Positions 1 through 11,687 are shown, counted from the stretch's first letter. The stretch: DNA of 64,000 nucleotides from Neorhizobium huautlense (GCF_030811685.1 NZ_JAUSRF010000016.1:1-64000); one strand, 5' to 3'. Made by a program: numbers and translations. Notes: generated by a model not told the origin, from the letters alone.

Positions 1-1
1 G

Positions 2-58
2 AACATCAAGAAGATCGCAATCGCCCTCACAAGGGCCACTCAGCCAGCCATGGCATGA
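2..58 (+). CDS. Possible 3' end of an upstream gene (partial)
   Basis: An open frame runs in from the left edge and stops at TGA 56-58. The visible end reads about 18 residues finishing TQPAMA. It is followed about 65 bp later by two terminator-like hairpins, which is what the end of a plus-strand gene would look like. There is too little sequence to name a family, and other frames are open here too. Confidence 0.25.
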   Translation, partial: NIKKIAIALTRATQPAMA

Positions 59-121
59 GGCAGAAGGATCTTCATTGCCTCATTCGAACGCGGCCAGCAA
101 ACCCGGTGGTTCGCATAAAAC

Positions 122-150
122 AAAACCCCGCCAAAAAATGACGGGGTTTG
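122..150. terminator. Hairpin terminator upstream of gor
   Basis: AAACCCCG and CGGGGTTT pair around an A-rich loop. T-runs follow on both strands, and the stronger one is on the minus strand, so it may work both ways. It would end the gene entering from the left. Confidence 0.6.
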
Positions 151-163
151 TCAGCAGTCTGGA

Positions 164-184
164 GGGCGCCACTGGCGCCCTTTG
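164..184 (+). terminator. Second hairpin terminator upstream of gor
   Basis: A perfect GGGCGCC / GGCGCCC stem with a 3-nt loop, followed by TTTG. Together with the hairpin just before it, this makes a tandem terminator insulating gor. Confidence 0.55.
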
Positions 185-308
185 TCGTTTCGCGTTAGAC
201 GGCAGCTTCTGCCTTTTCACGCTACGCTTTTGCAATTGCGAAACGGCACATTATATCGATGCCGTTCTCAATTGTTTCTCCCTCCCAAATTCCTGACTGG
301 AGCCATCC

Positions 309-1715
309 ATGACCACTGCCGCCACGACCTATGATTACGACCTCTTTGTCATCGGCGGCGGCTCCGGCGGCGTGCGCGCAGGTCGTGTGGCCGCCTCGCT
401 CGGCAAGAAGGTGGCGATCGCCGAGGAATACCGTTTTGGCGGCACCTGCGTCATCCGTGGCTGCGTGCCGAAAAAGCTGTTTGTCTATGCCTCGCAGTTC
501 CCCGAGCATTTCGAGGATGCCGCCGGTTACGGCTGGAGCGTTGGTGAAAGCACGTTTGATTGGAAAAAGCTGATTGCCGCCAAGGACAAGGAAATCGACC
601 GTCTCGAAGGTCTCTATCGTCGCGGCCTCGAAAACGCCGGCGCCGAAATTCTGGCGACCCGCGCCGAGCTGGTGGATGCCCATACCGTGCGCCTGGTCGC
701 GACCGGCAAGACCGTGACGGCGGATCGTATCGTCGTCGCCACGGGCGGCACTGCGAACCCGCATGCATCGCTGCCTGGCCATGAACTGTGCATCACCTCC
801 AACGAGGCATTCCATCTTGAAACGCTGCCGAAATCGATCCTGATCGCCGGCGGCGGTTATATCGCCGTGGAGTTCGCCAACATATTCCACGGCCTCGGTG
901 TCGAAACGACCCTGATTTATCGCGGCAAGGAAATTCTTTCGCGCTTCGATATCGACATGCGTCGTGGCCTGCATGCGGCCATGGAGGCCAAGGGCATCCG
1001 CATCATCCTCACCGACGTGATCGATGAGGTGGCGAAAAATCCCGATGGCGGCCTGAGAGCACGCACCAAGGCCGGCGAGACGCTGCAGGTGGAAACTGTC
1101 ATGCTGGCGCTCGGCCGCGACCCGCACACCAAGGGTCTGGGCCTTGAGGCGGCTGGCGTGAAGACCGATGGTCGCGGCGCCATCATCGTCAACGAATATT
1201 CGCGCACCAACGTCGAAAACATCTATGCGCTGGGTGATGTCACCGATCGCGTACAGCTGACGCCGGTGGCGATCCATGAGGCGATGTGCTTCATCGAGAC
1301 CGAATATCGCGGCAACCCGACCTCGCCGGATCACGACATGATCGCGACCGCCGTGTTTTCGCAGCCGGAAATCGGCACGGTCGGCCTGTCGGAAGAAGAG
1401 GCGGGCAAGAAGTTCACTGACGTGGAAGTCTACCGCGCCGAATTCCGCCCGATGAAGGCGACGCTTTCCGGCCGTACCGAGCGCACGATCATGAAGCTGA
1501 TCGTCAATGCGAGCGACCGCAAGGTGGTGGGCGCGCATATTCTCGGCCATGAGGCCGGGGAAATGGCGCAGCTTCTCGGCATCACGCTGAAGGCAGGCGT
1601 CACCAAGGACGATTTCGACCGCACCATGGCCGTGCATCCGACCGCTTCCGAAGAGCTGGTGACGATGTACAAGCCGAGCTACCTGCTGAAGAACGGTGAG
1701 CGCGTCGACGGCTGA
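309..1715 (+). CDS. gor: Glutathione-disulfide reductase
   Basis: This flavoprotein reduces oxidised glutathione to GSH with NADPH in the cytoplasm. The 468-residue length is normal for the family. An FAD-binding GGGSGG loop lies near residues 16-21. The redox pair is C47-x4-C52 in GGTCVIRGC, which fits glutathione reductase better than lipoamide dehydrogenase or mercuric reductase. A second nucleotide-binding loop (GGGYIAVEF) lies near residue 180. The C-terminal HPTASEE motif carries the catalytic His443 and Glu448. The ATG at 309 is the first start in frame after the terminators. It appears to be a single-gene unit, with the DAHP synthase following about 165 bp later. Confidence 0.95.
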   Translation: MTTAATTYDYDLFVIGGGSGGVRAGRVAASLGKKVAIAEEYRFGGTCVIRGCVPKKLFVYASQFPEHFEDAAGYGWSVGESTFDWKKLIAAKDKEIDRLEGLYRRGLENAGAEILATRAELVDAHTVRLVATGKTVTADRIVVATGGTANPHASLPGHELCITSNEAFHLETLPKSILIAGGGYIAVEFANIFHGLGVETTLIYRGKEILSRFDIDMRRGLHAAMEAKGIRIILTDVIDEVAKNPDGGLRARTKAGETLQVETVMLALGRDPHTKGLGLEAAGVKTDGRGAIIVNEYSRTNVENIYALGDVTDRVQLTPVAIHEAMCFIETEYRGNPTSPDHDMIATAVFSQPEIGTVGLSEEEAGKKFTDVEVYRAEFRPMKATLSGRTERTIMKLIVNASDRKVVGAHILGHEAGEMAQLLGITLKAGVTKDDFDRTMAVHPTASEELVTMYKPSYLLKNGERVDG

Positions 1716-1736
1716 TCTGCCCGATGTGATGATATC

Positions 1737-1762
1737 CGATCCGCCACCATGGTGGCGGATCG
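1737..1762. terminator. Perfect 26-bp palindrome after gor
   Basis: CGATCCGCCACCA and its exact reverse complement abut, giving a strong hairpin with no T-run. It lies 21 bp after the gor stop codon, so it may end or stabilise the gor transcript. Confidence 0.45.
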
Positions 1763-1880
1763 TACCGATCGGCGGGGTCGCCGGTCTATGCAAGTGAGGG
1801 GCAAAGGGTTATAAGCCGCCTCAAATTTTCGACAGGCACCATGGCCGGGATGGCCGTAACGTGCAGATTGGGTGAGTATC

Positions 1881-3257
1881 ATGGCACAGAACTGGACACC
1901 GAGCACCTGGAGGCAGAAGCCTATTCAGCAGGTTCCGGAATATCCGGACGCCAACAAGCTGCGCGAGACCGAGCAGCAGTTGGCGACCTGGCCGCCGCTC
2001 GTCTTTGCAGGCGAAGCGCGCCGGCTGAAAAAGTCGCTCGCGAACGTGGCGGAAGGCAACGGCTTTCTTCTGCAGGGCGGCGACTGTGCCGAAAGCTTTG
2101 CCGAACACGGTGCCGATACCATCCGCGATTTCTTCCGCGCCTTCCTGCAGATGGCTGTTGTCCTGACCTATGGCGCCCAGCTGCCGGTGGTAAAGGTCGG
2201 CCGTATCGCCGGCCAGTTCGCCAAGCCGCGCTCCTCGGGCATCGAGACCCAGGGTGACGTGAGCCTGCCGAGCTACCGTGGCGATATCGTCAACGGCATC
2301 GAATTCACCGAGGCTGCGCGTATTCCTGACCCGGAACGCCAGATCATGGCTTACCGCCAGTCTGCCGCGACGCTGAACCTTCTGCGCGCCTTCGCGATGG
2401 GTGGTTATGCCAATCTCGACAACGTGCAGCAGTGGATGCTGGGCTTCATCAAGGATAGTCCGCAGGCGGACCGTTACCGCAAGCTGGCCGACCGCATTTC
2501 CGAAACCATGGATTTCATGCGGGCGATCGGCATCAACTCGGAAAACAATTCGAGCCTGCGCGAAACCGATTTCTTCACCAGCCATGAAGCCCTGCTTCTC
2601 GGCTACGAAGAAGCGCTGACCCGCGTCGATTCCACCTCGGGCGACTGGTACGCCACGTCGGGCCACATGATCTGGATCGGCGACCGTACGCGTCAGGCCG
2701 ACCATGCGCATATGGAATTCTGCCGTGGCATCAAGAACCCGCTTGGCCTCAAGTGCGGTCCTTCGCTGCAGCCGGATGACCTGATCAAGCTGATCGATAT
2801 CCTGAACCCTGCCAACGAAGCCGGCCGTCTGACGCTGATCTGCCGTTTCGGTCACGACAAGGTTGCCGATCATCTGCCGAAGCTGATCCGTGCTGTCGAG
2901 AAGGAAGGCCGCAAGGTCGTTTGGTCCTGCGATCCTATGCATGGCAACACGATCACGCTCAACAACTACAAGACGCGTCCGTTCGAGCGTGTCCTGTCGG
3001 AAGTCGAGAGCTTCTTCCAGATCCACCGCGCCGAAGGCACGCATCCGGGCGGCATCCATGTCGAGATGACCGGCAAGGACGTGACGGAATGCACGGGTGG
3101 TGCACGTGCGGTGACCGGTGCCGATCTGCAGGATCGTTACCACACCCATTGCGACCCGCGCCTCAACGCCGATCAGGCGCTCGAACTGGCCTTCCTTCTG
3201 GCCGAGCGCATGAAGAGCGGTCGCGACGAGAAGCGCATGGCCGCTGTCGCGATCTGA
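1881..3257 (+). CDS. aroG: Class II 3-deoxy-7-phosphoheptulonate (DAHP) synthase
   Basis: It catalyses the first step of the shikimate pathway, condensing phosphoenolpyruvate with erythrose 4-phosphate. The 458-residue protein is of the plant/mycobacterial class II type, not the short AroF/G/H type of E. coli. Expected metal-site motifs are visible: Cys69 in [21 protein letters not shown] and DPRLN. ATG 1881 (MAQNWTP) is preferred to GTG 1872 because GGGTGAG lies just upstream and class II proteins commonly begin this way. The gene ends in a strong terminator. The symbol for class II enzymes varies between genomes (aroG, aroF or aroH). Confidence 0.93.
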   Translation: MAQNWTPSTWRQKPIQQVPEYPDANKLRETEQQLATWPPLVFAGEARRLKKSLANVAEGNGFLLQGGDCAESFAEHGADTIRDFFRAFLQMAVVLTYGAQLPVVKVGRIAGQFAKPRSSGIETQGDVSLPSYRGDIVNGIEFTEAARIPDPERQIMAYRQSAATLNLLRAFAMGGYANLDNVQQWMLGFIKDSPQADRYRKLADRISETMDFMRAIGINSENNSSLRETDFFTSHEALLLGYEEALTRVDSTSGDWYATSGHMIWIGDRTRQADHAHMEFCRGIKNPLGLKCGPSLQPDDLIKLIDILNPANEAGRLTLICRFGHDKVADHLPKLIRAVEKEGRKVVWSCDPMHGNTITLNNYKTRPFERVLSEVESFFQIHRAEGTHPGGIHVEMTGKDVTECTGGARAVTGADLQDRYHTHCDPRLNADQALELAFLLAERMKSGRDEKRMAAVAI

Positions 3258-3284
3258 TCGTTGATGGTTTGAGCTGAAAAAAGA

Positions 3285-3315
3285 GGCCGGCGTCGGGGGT
3301 AGACGCCGGCCTTTT
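3285..3315 (+). terminator. Rho-independent terminator of the DAHP synthase gene
   Basis: GGCCGGCGTC and GACGCCGGCC form a perfect 10-bp stem with a 7-nt loop, followed directly by TTTT. It starts 28 bp after the stop codon. Confidence 0.9.
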
Positions 3316-3620
3316 CAGTTTGCCCGTCCGCAAACGCTGAACAGGACGGGCGCGGGGTGGATGGGGGAACCCGCGTATAAAGAAGTCTTCGAACATACGC
3401 CCGGCGAGATTGGGGGGTGGGGTCTGGCGCGTAACGTATATTTGAAAACATGCATATACTGACTCGCAGACATTAACGAATCCTTTCTTTAGCGACAACT
3501 AATTTGCATATGCTATTTTAAGGTGTGTCTCACCCGTTCGGGTGAAGATTTGCGGCCTGCCGAGACCTTGCCGGATTTGTGTGTTAGCACCGTGCCTCCA
3601 GTCCAAGAGGGAGTACCGGT
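3316..3620. other. Intergenic region, no gene seen
   Basis: About 300 bp between the DAHP synthase terminator and the TolB-like gene. Short open frames here lack ribosome sites and recognisable sequence. An AT-rich patch near 3480-3520 could hold the promoter for the TolB-like gene, but no clear -35/-10 pair can be assigned. Confidence 0.5.
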
Positions 3621-5161
<1,541 letters not shown>

Positions 5162-5167
5162 AGGTCT

Positions 5168-5878
5168 TTACTGGCGCAACTGCACACCGCCGGCCGGATT
5201 GGCGAGGTCGATATCCGACGGATTGGGGAAGAAGCGTGGACCGACGATGCGCACTTTCTTCGACGGATCGTAATCACGCACCGGTACCGGCGGCAGTTCC
5301 GGCGCCTTGGCGACTTCCGGCTCTGGCGGCGGGGTCTGGAACTCGATGATCGAGGATTCCTTCGGTGCCTTCAGCGTGACGACGGATGACTGCTGGTCCG
5401 TCTCTGTGCCGGAGGCGGGCATGTCCTGTTGCGGATCGACGGAAACGGTCGTCGCCTCGAAATCCGGGGCCACGCAATTGTTGGCCTGGATATCGGCGCG
5501 GATCAGTTTCGTTTCGTGATTGGTGATGACCAGACTGCGTGCCTGATTGCGGGCCGACAGGATATCCTTGCGGTTCTGTTCCATGTCGGACAACATCTGG
5601 CGGAGCGCGCGGCAGGCGTGATCATTGGGGCCGCCAAGCGGCGTGATGCTGATGGAACCGCATTCGTGGCGGCGCATGTCGAGACGCAGCTTGCGGATCT
5701 CGATATTCTGTTTTGTCAGCGCCTGCGCATGTTCACGCACATTGCTGGTATTGCCGATGATGTGGGGAGCATTGGCGAGACGGCGGTAGAGGTCTTCGCA
5801 GAGCGCGGCATTGTCCTGCGCAATCGCGGGAAGCGGGCTGAGGCATAGTGCCAGGGCGAACAGCCGGTGAGGGCGCAT
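5168..5878 (-). CDS. Secreted protein of unknown function
   Basis: The 236-residue product begins with a clear Sec signal peptide (MRPHRLFALALCLSPLPAIA, cleavage expected after AIA). The mature part is helical and has four cysteines in its first half, which could form disulfides. It ends in a proline-rich section and a PRFFPNPSDIDLANP segment. ATG 5878 is chosen because GGAGG lies just upstream and the signal peptide begins there. A longer open frame upstream overlaps the end of maeB and is unlikely to be translated. I do not recognise the family. The gene lies downstream of maeB on the same strand. Confidence 0.75.
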   Translation of the reverse strand: MRPHRLFALALCLSPLPAIAQDNAALCEDLYRRLANAPHIIGNTSNVREHAQALTKQNIEIRKLRLDMRRHECGSISITPLGGPNDHACRALRQMLSDMEQNRKDILSARNQARSLVITNHETKLIRADIQANNCVAPDFEATTVSVDPQQDMPASGTETDQQSSVVTLKAPKESSIIEFQTPPPEPEVAKAPELPPVPVRDYDPSKKVRIVGPRFFPNPSDIDLANPAGGVQLRQ

Positions 5879-5933
5879 CCGTATCCTCCATTCGATCCCG
5901 CTTGTCGTGGGGCCGCTTATTTCACTGTCGAAG

Positions 5934-5961
5934 TCCGAAGGCGGATGGTCCCGCCTTCGGA
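5934..5961 (-). terminator. Hairpin after maeB
   Basis: TCCGAAGGCGG and CCGCCTTCGGA form a perfect 11-bp stem with a 6-nt loop, about 40 bp past the maeB stop. There is no T-run, so it may be a weak terminator or a transcript-stabilising hairpin. Confidence 0.55.
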
Positions 5962-6002
5962 TTGACATTGTCCTAACAGCCTTGAACGAGGCTGTGGATT
6001 TC

Positions 6003-8333
6003 TCAGGCGAGGATCGCCGGAAGCGTCGGCTGGGAGGCCTCCGCGACTGCAATCGCCGTCATGTTGACGACGCCGCGCGAGGTGACCGACTGGCCGAGGA
6101 TATGGGCCGGCAGTGCGGCACCGATGAGGATCGGCCCGACATGCAGCGCATCGGTCATGTTGCGCACGATGCCGAGCGAGATGCTGGCGGCATCGAGGTT
6201 CGGGAAGATCAAAAGATTGGCTTCACCGGTCAGCGTGCTGTCCGGCATGGCGCGCTTGCGCACCACTTCCGAAAGTGCTGCACCACCCTGCATTTCGCCG
6301 TCGATTTCCAGATGCGGCGCCTTTTCACGCACAAGGGCAAGCGCCTCACGCATCTTGCGGGCGCTTTCCGAATCGCGCGAGCCGAAATTCGAGTGGCAGA
6401 TCAGCGCCGCCTTCGGCTTGATGCCGAAACGCTGCACTTCCTGTGCCGCCAGAATGGTGATCTCGGCGATTTCGGTGGCCGACGGGCTGTAGTTCACGAA
6501 TGTATCCGTGAAGAACATCGCGCCGCGCTGCGAGATCAGGAGGCTGAGACCCGACAGCGTGCAGGCACCGGGGCGCATGCCGATGATCTGGCGAATGTGG
6601 CGCAGATGGCTGTCGTAACGGCCTTCGAGGCCGCAGATCAGCGCATCGGCTTCGCCGCGCTTGACCGACAGGGCACCGATAATGGTGTTGTTGGTGCGCA
6701 CCAGCGTGCGGGCGGCTTCCGGATTGATGCCGGCGCGGCCGACGAGGGCAAAATAATCGTCGACATATTCGCGGTAACGCGGATCGTCTTCCGGATTGAC
6801 GACGGAAAAGTCCTCGTTCGGGCGAAGGCGGATGCCAAAACGCTTGAGGCGGGCTTCGATGACCGAAGGACGGCCGATCAGGGTGGGCACGGCGATCTGT
6901 TCGTCGAGGAGGACCTGAACGGCGCGCAGGACGCGTTCGTTTTCACCTTCGGCAAAGATCACGCGCTTCTTTTCTGCCGCCTTGGCGGTGGCAAAGATCG
7001 GCTTCATGACGAAGCCCGAACGCCAGACGAAGCGGTTCAGCTGGTCGAGATAGGCGTCGTAATCCTGGATCGGACGGGTGGCGACACCGGTTTCCTCGGC
7101 GACCTTGGCGACAGCCGGCGCGATGCGCAGGATGAGGCGCGGATCGAATGGCGAGGGGATCAGGTAGTTGGGACCGAAGATCGGCGTCTCGCCGGAATAG
7201 GCGCGGGCGACAACGTCCGAGACTTCTTCGCGGGCAAGGGCTGCAATCGCCTTGACCGCCGCCATCTTCATCTCTTCGTTGATGGTGGTTGCGCCGCAAT
7301 CGAGAGCGCCACGGAAGATATATGGGAAGCAGAGAACGTTGTTGACCTGATTGGGGAAATCCGAACGGCCGGTGCAGATCATCGCGTCCGGGCGGGCGGC
7401 ACGGGCGAGTTCCGGCATGATTTCCGGCGTCGGGTTGGCGAGCGCCATGATCAGCGGCTTTTCCGCCATCTGGGCCAAAAGTTCCGGCTTCAGGACGCCT
7501 GCGGCCGACAGGCCGAGGAAGACGTCGGCACCGGCAATGTTGTCGGCGAGAACGCGGTTGTCGCTCTTCTGTGCGTAGACTGCTTTCCACTCGTCCATCA
7601 GCTCGGTTCGGCCCTCATAGACCAGACCTTCGATATCGTGGACCCAGATGTTTTCCTTTTTCGCGCCGAGCGACACGAGAAGGTTAAGGCAGGCAAGGGC
7701 GGCGGCACCGGCACCGGATGCGACGATCTTGACGTCGGCAATGTTCTTAGCCGCCAGTTCGAGGCCATTGAGAATGCCGGCGGCGACGATGATGGCGGTG
7801 CCATGCTGGTCGTCGTGGAAAACCGGGATGTTCATCTTGTCGCGCAGCTGGCGCTCGACTTCAAAACATTCAGGCGCCTTGATGTCTTCAAGGTTGATGC
7901 CGCCGAAAGTCGGTTCGAGGGCCGCGATGGTCGAGACCATTTCATCGACCTTGGGAGCGTCGATCTCGATATCGAAAACGTCGATGCCGGCGAATTTCTT
8001 GAAGAGGACGGCCTTGCCTTCCATGACCGGCTTGGATGCCAGCGGGCCGATATTGCCAAGACCCAGAACGGCGGTTCCGTTGGAGATCACGGCGACAAGG
8101 TTGGCGCGCGCCGTGTAATCGGCTGCGGTTTCCGGATTGTCGCGGATGGCGAGACAGGGGGCCGCTACACCCGGCGAATAGGCGAGCGCGAGGTCGCGCT
8201 GGTTGCCGAGCGGCTTGGTGGCGGTGACCTCAAGCTTGCCGGGGCGTGGGAACTTGTGGAAATGCAGTGCCTGCTCTTCGAGTTCGCCATTGCTGGCAGG
8301 ATTTGCAGGTGTATCGGACATGTTCGATGTCAT
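6003..8333 (-). CDS. maeB: NADP-dependent malic enzyme with phosphotransacetylase-like tail
   Basis: It oxidatively decarboxylates malate to pyruvate. The 776-residue chain has the malic enzyme N-terminal part (YSPGVAAPC near residue 65), a dinucleotide-binding segment with [10 protein letters not shown], and from about residue 440 a phosphotransacetylase-like domain ([13 protein letters not shown] onward). This three-part design is typical of rhizobial and enterobacterial MaeB. In such fusions the tail is thought to regulate rather than catalyse. ATG 8333 is preferred over 8321 because AGGT precedes it; the longer upstream extension does not look like malic enzyme. Divergent from the LpxH-like gene. 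Confidence 0.92.
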   Translation of the reverse strand: MTSNMSDTPANPASNGELEEQALHFHKFPRPGKLEVTATKPLGNQRDLALAYSPGVAAPCLAIRDNPETAADYTARANLVAVISNGTAVLGLGNIGPLASKPVMEGKAVLFKKFAGIDVFDIEIDAPKVDEMVSTIAALEPTFGGINLEDIKAPECFEVERQLRDKMNIPVFHDDQHGTAIIVAAGILNGLELAAKNIADVKIVASGAGAAALACLNLLVSLGAKKENIWVHDIEGLVYEGRTELMDEWKAVYAQKSDNRVLADNIAGADVFLGLSAAGVLKPELLAQMAEKPLIMALANPTPEIMPELARAARPDAMICTGRSDFPNQVNNVLCFPYIFRGALDCGATTINEEMKMAAVKAIAALAREEVSDVVARAYSGETPIFGPNYLIPSPFDPRLILRIAPAVAKVAEETGVATRPIQDYDAYLDQLNRFVWRSGFVMKPIFATAKAAEKKRVIFAEGENERVLRAVQVLLDEQIAVPTLIGRPSVIEARLKRFGIRLRPNEDFSVVNPEDDPRYREYVDDYFALVGRAGINPEAARTLVRTNNTIIGALSVKRGEADALICGLEGRYDSHLRHIRQIIGMRPGACTLSGLSLLISQRGAMFFTDTFVNYSPSATEIAEITILAAQEVQRFGIKPKAALICHSNFGSRDSESARKMREALALVREKAPHLEIDGEMQGGAALSEVVRKRAMPDSTLTGEANLLIFPNLDAASISLGIVRNMTDALHVGPILIGAALPAHILGQSVTSRGVVNMTAIAVAEASQPTLPAILA

Positions 8334-8549
8334 TGCGACCTCGGTCAAAATTCTTCTTGAGGGTCCCTCAATACAACAAATGACATGAGGGTCCAGCCGC
8401 ATATTGGCGAATTGGGGTATTTCCGGGTCGGTGATGTTGCATGCGGGTGACGTTAGGCCGGAACCGGGGCAAAAGCCGGGTTTTGTCATGTTCGTGAAAC
8501 AAGACTCTGTTTTTCAGGAGCCAGGACGACGCGACGAAAGGGCGATCTC

Positions 8550-9386
8550 GTGACCAGGCAAATGCAAACCGGGCAAATGGAAACGAAACATTTCAGAACC
8601 CTGTTCATTTCCGACGTGCATCTCGGCTCGAAGGCAGCGCGCACGGATTTCCTTCTGGATTTCCTGCGTTACCACGAGGCCGAAACGATCGTGCTGGTCG
8701 GCGATATCGTCGACGGCTGGCGGCTGAAGCGCAGCTGGTACTGGCCGCAGGATTGCAATGACGTGGTGCAGAAGCTTTTGCGCAAGGCGCGCAAGGGCAC
8801 CCGCATCATCTACATTCCCGGCAATCACGACGAATTCCTGCGCTCTTTTCCGGGCGTGCATTTCGGCGGCATCGAGGTCGCCGACCGGATCATCCATGAA
8901 ACTGCGGACGGCCGCAAATATCTGGTTCTGCACGGCGACCAGTTCGACGTCGTGGTGCGCAACATCCGCCTGCTCGCCTATCTCGGTGACTGGGCCTATG
9001 ACGCAGCCATCGTCATCAATATCGGCCTTGCCGCCATCCGCCGCAAACTCGGCCTGCCTTACTGGTCGTTTTCGGCTTGGGCAAAACTGCAGGTCAAGCA
9101 GGCGGTCAATTTCATCGGCGAGTTCCAGAACGTGGTGGCTGACGAGGCCCGCCGCGCCGAAGTCGATGGCGTCATCTGCGGCCATATCCACCACGCCGTG
9201 ATGGAAGACATCGACGGTATCCATTACGTCAACACCGGCGACTGGGTGGAAAGCTGTACGGCGATTGCCGAGCATATGGATGGTACGTTCGAGCTGATCA
9301 CCTGGCGACAGGTGGCCGCGACGGCGCAGGTGCATGCGCTGCCGGCACCGGAAGAACGCGAGATTTCGGCCACGCAGGCGGCTTGA
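8550..9386 (+). CDS. LpxH-like metallophosphoesterase (UDP-2,3-diacylglucosamine diphosphatase family)
   Basis: The 278-residue protein has the full calcineurin-like metal-binding set: SDVHLGS, GDIVD, GNHDE, HGDQFD and GHIHH. Full-length similarity is to the LpxH family, whose founding member hydrolyses UDP-2,3-diacylglucosamine in lipid A synthesis. Many alphaproteobacteria use the unrelated LpxI for that step, so the real substrate of this protein is uncertain. GTG 8550 has AAGGG at a good distance; ATG 8562 or ATG 8577 are alternatives. It stands alone between maeB and the convergent dgcA-like gene. Confidence 0.82.
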   Translation: MTRQMQTGQMETKHFRTLFISDVHLGSKAARTDFLLDFLRYHEAETIVLVGDIVDGWRLKRSWYWPQDCNDVVQKLLRKARKGTRIIYIPGNHDEFLRSFPGVHFGGIEVADRIIHETADGRKYLVLHGDQFDVVVRNIRLLAYLGDWAYDAAIVINIGLAAIRRKLGLPYWSFSAWAKLQVKQAVNFIGEFQNVVADEARRAEVDGVICGHIHHAVMEDIDGIHYVNTGDWVESCTAIAEHMDGTFELITWRQVAATAQVHALPAPEEREISATQAA

Positions 9387-9412
9387 AACCTCCAAATCGA
9401 AAGAATTGAGCG

Positions 9413-9438
9413 CAGCGCCTTTACGGGCGCTGTTTTCG
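9413..9438 (+). terminator. Terminator between the convergent LpxH-like and dgcA-like genes
   Basis: CAGCGCC and GGCGCTG form a 7-bp stem with a 6-nt loop followed by TTTTCGTTT. It sits 27 bp after the LpxH-like stop codon. Confidence 0.75.
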
Positions 9439-9439
9439 T

Positions 9440-10423
9440 TTAGCCCCACAATTCCGGCAGGGGCGCGCTGACCAGCGAGCCGTCGTAACGCAGGCCCGGT
9501 ACGCGATCCCGCGCCAGAAGGAGCGGACCGTCGAGATCGGCGTAATCGCAGCCGCTCGCCAGCAGCACGGCGGGCGCCATGGCCAGCGATGTACCGACCA
9601 TGCAGCCGACCATGATCCTGAAACCCAGCCGTTGAGCTTCCGCCTTCATCAAGAGGCCCTCCGTGAGCCCGCCCGTCTTGTCGAGCTTGATGTTGACGGC
9701 ATCATAACGGTCGCGAAGCGCGGCGAGGTCTTTTGTTGCATGGACGCTCTCGTCGGCGCAGATCGTCACCTTGCGTCTCAGGTCGGCAAGGATGGCATCC
9801 TTCCCGACCGGTAGCGGTTGTTCGATCAGTTCGATATTGGCCTGCACTGCCACCGCCAGATGGTGCTCGATATTGCCTTCCGTCCAGCCCTCATTGGCAT
9901 CGACGACGATACGCGCATTCGGCGCCGCCAGTCGCACGGCGCGGATGCGTTCGGCATCGTTTTCGGTGCCGAGCTTGATCTTCAGCAGCGGACGATGCGC
10001 ATTGGCAGCCACCTGGGCTGCCATGGTCTGCGGATCGGATAACGAGATCGTGTAGCAGGTGACCATCGGCGCGAGATCCGTAACACCGAGCATGGCGGCG
10101 ACGGTTGTGTTGTTTGTTTTCGCTTCGAGATCGAACAGGGCGCAATCGATCGCATTGCGGGCGGCGCCGGGCTTCATTTCGGTGAGCAGCGATTCGCGGT
10201 TCAAACCCTGTTCGATGGCCGGCGTGACGGTGCGAATCGCTTCGAGAACGCCGTCGATCGTTTCGCCATAACGGCGATACGGCACGCATTCGCCGCGTCC
10301 GGTCACGCCATTCGCGCTAATGGTGCAGGTCACGACCTCGGCCTCGGTCTTCGAACCCCGTGAAATCGTGAAGGTACCGGCAATAGGGAAGGATTCTGTT
10401 GTGGCTTCAAGGTGACGCCGCAT
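9440..10423 (-). CDS. dgcA: Enolase-superfamily epimerase, DgcA / L-Ala-D/L-Glu epimerase type
   Basis: The 327-residue protein belongs to the muconate-lactonising branch of the enolase superfamily. Visible catalytic features are the LKIKLG Lys pair, the three metal ligands in VVDANEGW, ELIEQPL and ICADESV, and the opposing Lys in NIKLDKTGG. This pattern fits dipeptide (L-Ala-Glu) epimerases and the N-acetyl-D-Glu racemase DgcA. No dgcN partner lies next to it, so the exact substrate is open. ATG 10423 (MRRHLEA) is chosen; ATG 10444 would add seven residues. The start faces the Mla operon. Confidence 0.8.
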   Translation of the reverse strand: MRRHLEATTESFPIAGTFTISRGSKTEAEVVTCTISANGVTGRGECVPYRRYGETIDGVLEAIRTVTPAIEQGLNRESLLTEMKPGAARNAIDCALFDLEAKTNNTTVAAMLGVTDLAPMVTCYTISLSDPQTMAAQVAANAHRPLLKIKLGTENDAERIRAVRLAAPNARIVVDANEGWTEGNIEHHLAVAVQANIELIEQPLPVGKDAILADLRRKVTICADESVHATKDLAALRDRYDAVNIKLDKTGGLTEGLLMKAEAQRLGFRIMVGCMVGTSLAMAPAVLLASGCDYADLDGPLLLARDRVPGLRYDGSLVSAPLPELWG

Positions 10424-10519
10424 GGTTTTAGCTTTCCCGCACATGGCATTTCGTTAACAGGTGTTTATATTGCCGTTTCCCTAGGCGCGATCAACGGGCG
10501 TTTGAGCAGAAGAAGATTT

Positions 10520-11680
10520 ATGCAGGCACAGCCTAACCCCGCCGAGATGTCGGACGCGGACATAAAGATCGAAGAGATCGACAATGGCGGCCAGCGTCTG
10601 GTTCTGACCGGGAACTGGCGAAGCCATGGCATTTCGGCCGTGCTGCCAAAGCTCTCCAAAATCGAATCCGGCAAGGCCAATGGCGGTCTTGAAATCGATG
10701 TCAGCGATATCGAGGGTATAGACACGGCCGGCGCCTGGCTGTTGCGCCGCCTGATGACGCAGCGGAAGGAGGCCGGCGGCGAAGTTGCGCTGACGGGTGC
10801 CGATGCCAAGCTGCAGGAACTGCTCGACGTTCTGCCGGAAAAGACGCCTGCGCCGGAAAAAGTTGCCGACGACAGCACATTGTTCCAGCGCATCTTTGCG
10901 CCGACCGGCAAGGCCATGGTCGGGCTCGGACAGGATCTCGTGTCGGCAATGAACATTCTGGGCTCCGCCGTGCGTGGTGCGCAGATGAAGCTTGGCCATG
11001 GTTCCGGCGTATCGCCTGCCTCTGTCGTGACGCATATCGATCGCATGGGTGTGCGCGCGACGCCGATCATTCTGCTAATGTCGTTTCTGATTGGTGCGAT
11101 CATTGCCCAGCAGGGCGCGTTTCAGCTGCGTTATTTCGGCGCCGAACTGTTCGTGGTCGATCTGGTCGGCATTCTGCAGCTTCGCGAAATCGGCGTGCTT
11201 TTGACCGCCATCATGATCGCCGGCCGTTCCGGCAGCGCGATTACGGCCGAAATCGGCTCGATGAAGATGCGCGAGGAAATCGATGCGCTGACGGTTATCG
11301 GCCTCAACCCGATCGGGGTTCTGGTGTTTCCGCGTCTGGTGGCGTTGACGATCGCGTTGCCGCTTCTCACCATCATCGCGAACTTTTCGGCGCTGAGCGG
11401 CGCTGCGGTGATCACCTGGGCCTATTCCGGCATCACGTTCGAGACTTTTCTCGGTCGTCTCAACGAGGCGATCGATTATTCCTCCGTCGCATCCGGCATG
11501 ATCAAGGCGCCGTTCATGGCTTTGGCCATCGGCATCGTCTCTGCCGTGGAAGGCCTGAAGGTCGGCGGCAGTGCCGAATCGCTCGGCCAGCACGTGACGG
11601 CATCCGTGGTGAAGTCGATCTTCGCGGTCATCCTGATGGATGCGATGTTTGCGATCTTCTATTCCGCGATCGATTTTTGA
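10520..11680 (+). CDS. mlaE: MlaE-type lipid ABC permease fused to a STAS-like domain
   Basis: First gene of a phospholipid-transport (Mla-type) operon. Residues ~10-110 resemble a STAS/MlaB domain (DVSDIEGIDTAGAWLLRRL). From ~150 onward comes an MlaE permease with several hydrophobic helices and conserved MIAGRSGSAITAEIGSM and EEIDAL segments. The family moves lipids between inner membrane and periplasmic carriers. In E. coli MlaB is a separate protein, whereas here it is joined to the permease. ATG 10520 is chosen because the 36 residues encoded upstream overlap the divergent dgcA start and look non-coding. It is followed 7 bp later by mlaF. Confidence 0.9.
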   Translation: MQAQPNPAEMSDADIKIEEIDNGGQRLVLTGNWRSHGISAVLPKLSKIESGKANGGLEIDVSDIEGIDTAGAWLLRRLMTQRKEAGGEVALTGADAKLQELLDVLPEKTPAPEKVADDSTLFQRIFAPTGKAMVGLGQDLVSAMNILGSAVRGAQMKLGHGSGVSPASVVTHIDRMGVRATPIILLMSFLIGAIIAQQGAFQLRYFGAELFVVDLVGILQLREIGVLLTAIMIAGRSGSAITAEIGSMKMREEIDALTVIGLNPIGVLVFPRLVALTIALPLLTIIANFSALSGAAVITWAYSGITFETFLGRLNEAIDYSSVASGMIKAPFMALAIGIVSAVEGLKVGGSAESLGQHVTASVVKSIFAVILMDAMFAIFYSAIDF

Positions 11681-11687
11681 GGTGGTG

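Noticed and set aside
222-1793. A 523-codon minus-strand frame over gor
   Set aside because: It is the shadow of glutathione reductase, whose motifs are intact on the plus strand.
5907-8360. An 817-codon open frame on the plus strand opposite maeB
   Set aside because: It is the antisense of a recognisable malic enzyme, is rich in Asp/Arg/His as antisense frames of GC-rich genes are, and has no family match. Similar long antisense frames opposite recA/alaS, cckA, purL, acrB, acrA and gpr were rejected for the same reason.
6003-8489. Longer start for maeB at 8489
   Set aside because: The extra 52 residues do not look like malic enzyme and include a region expected to hold the promoter.
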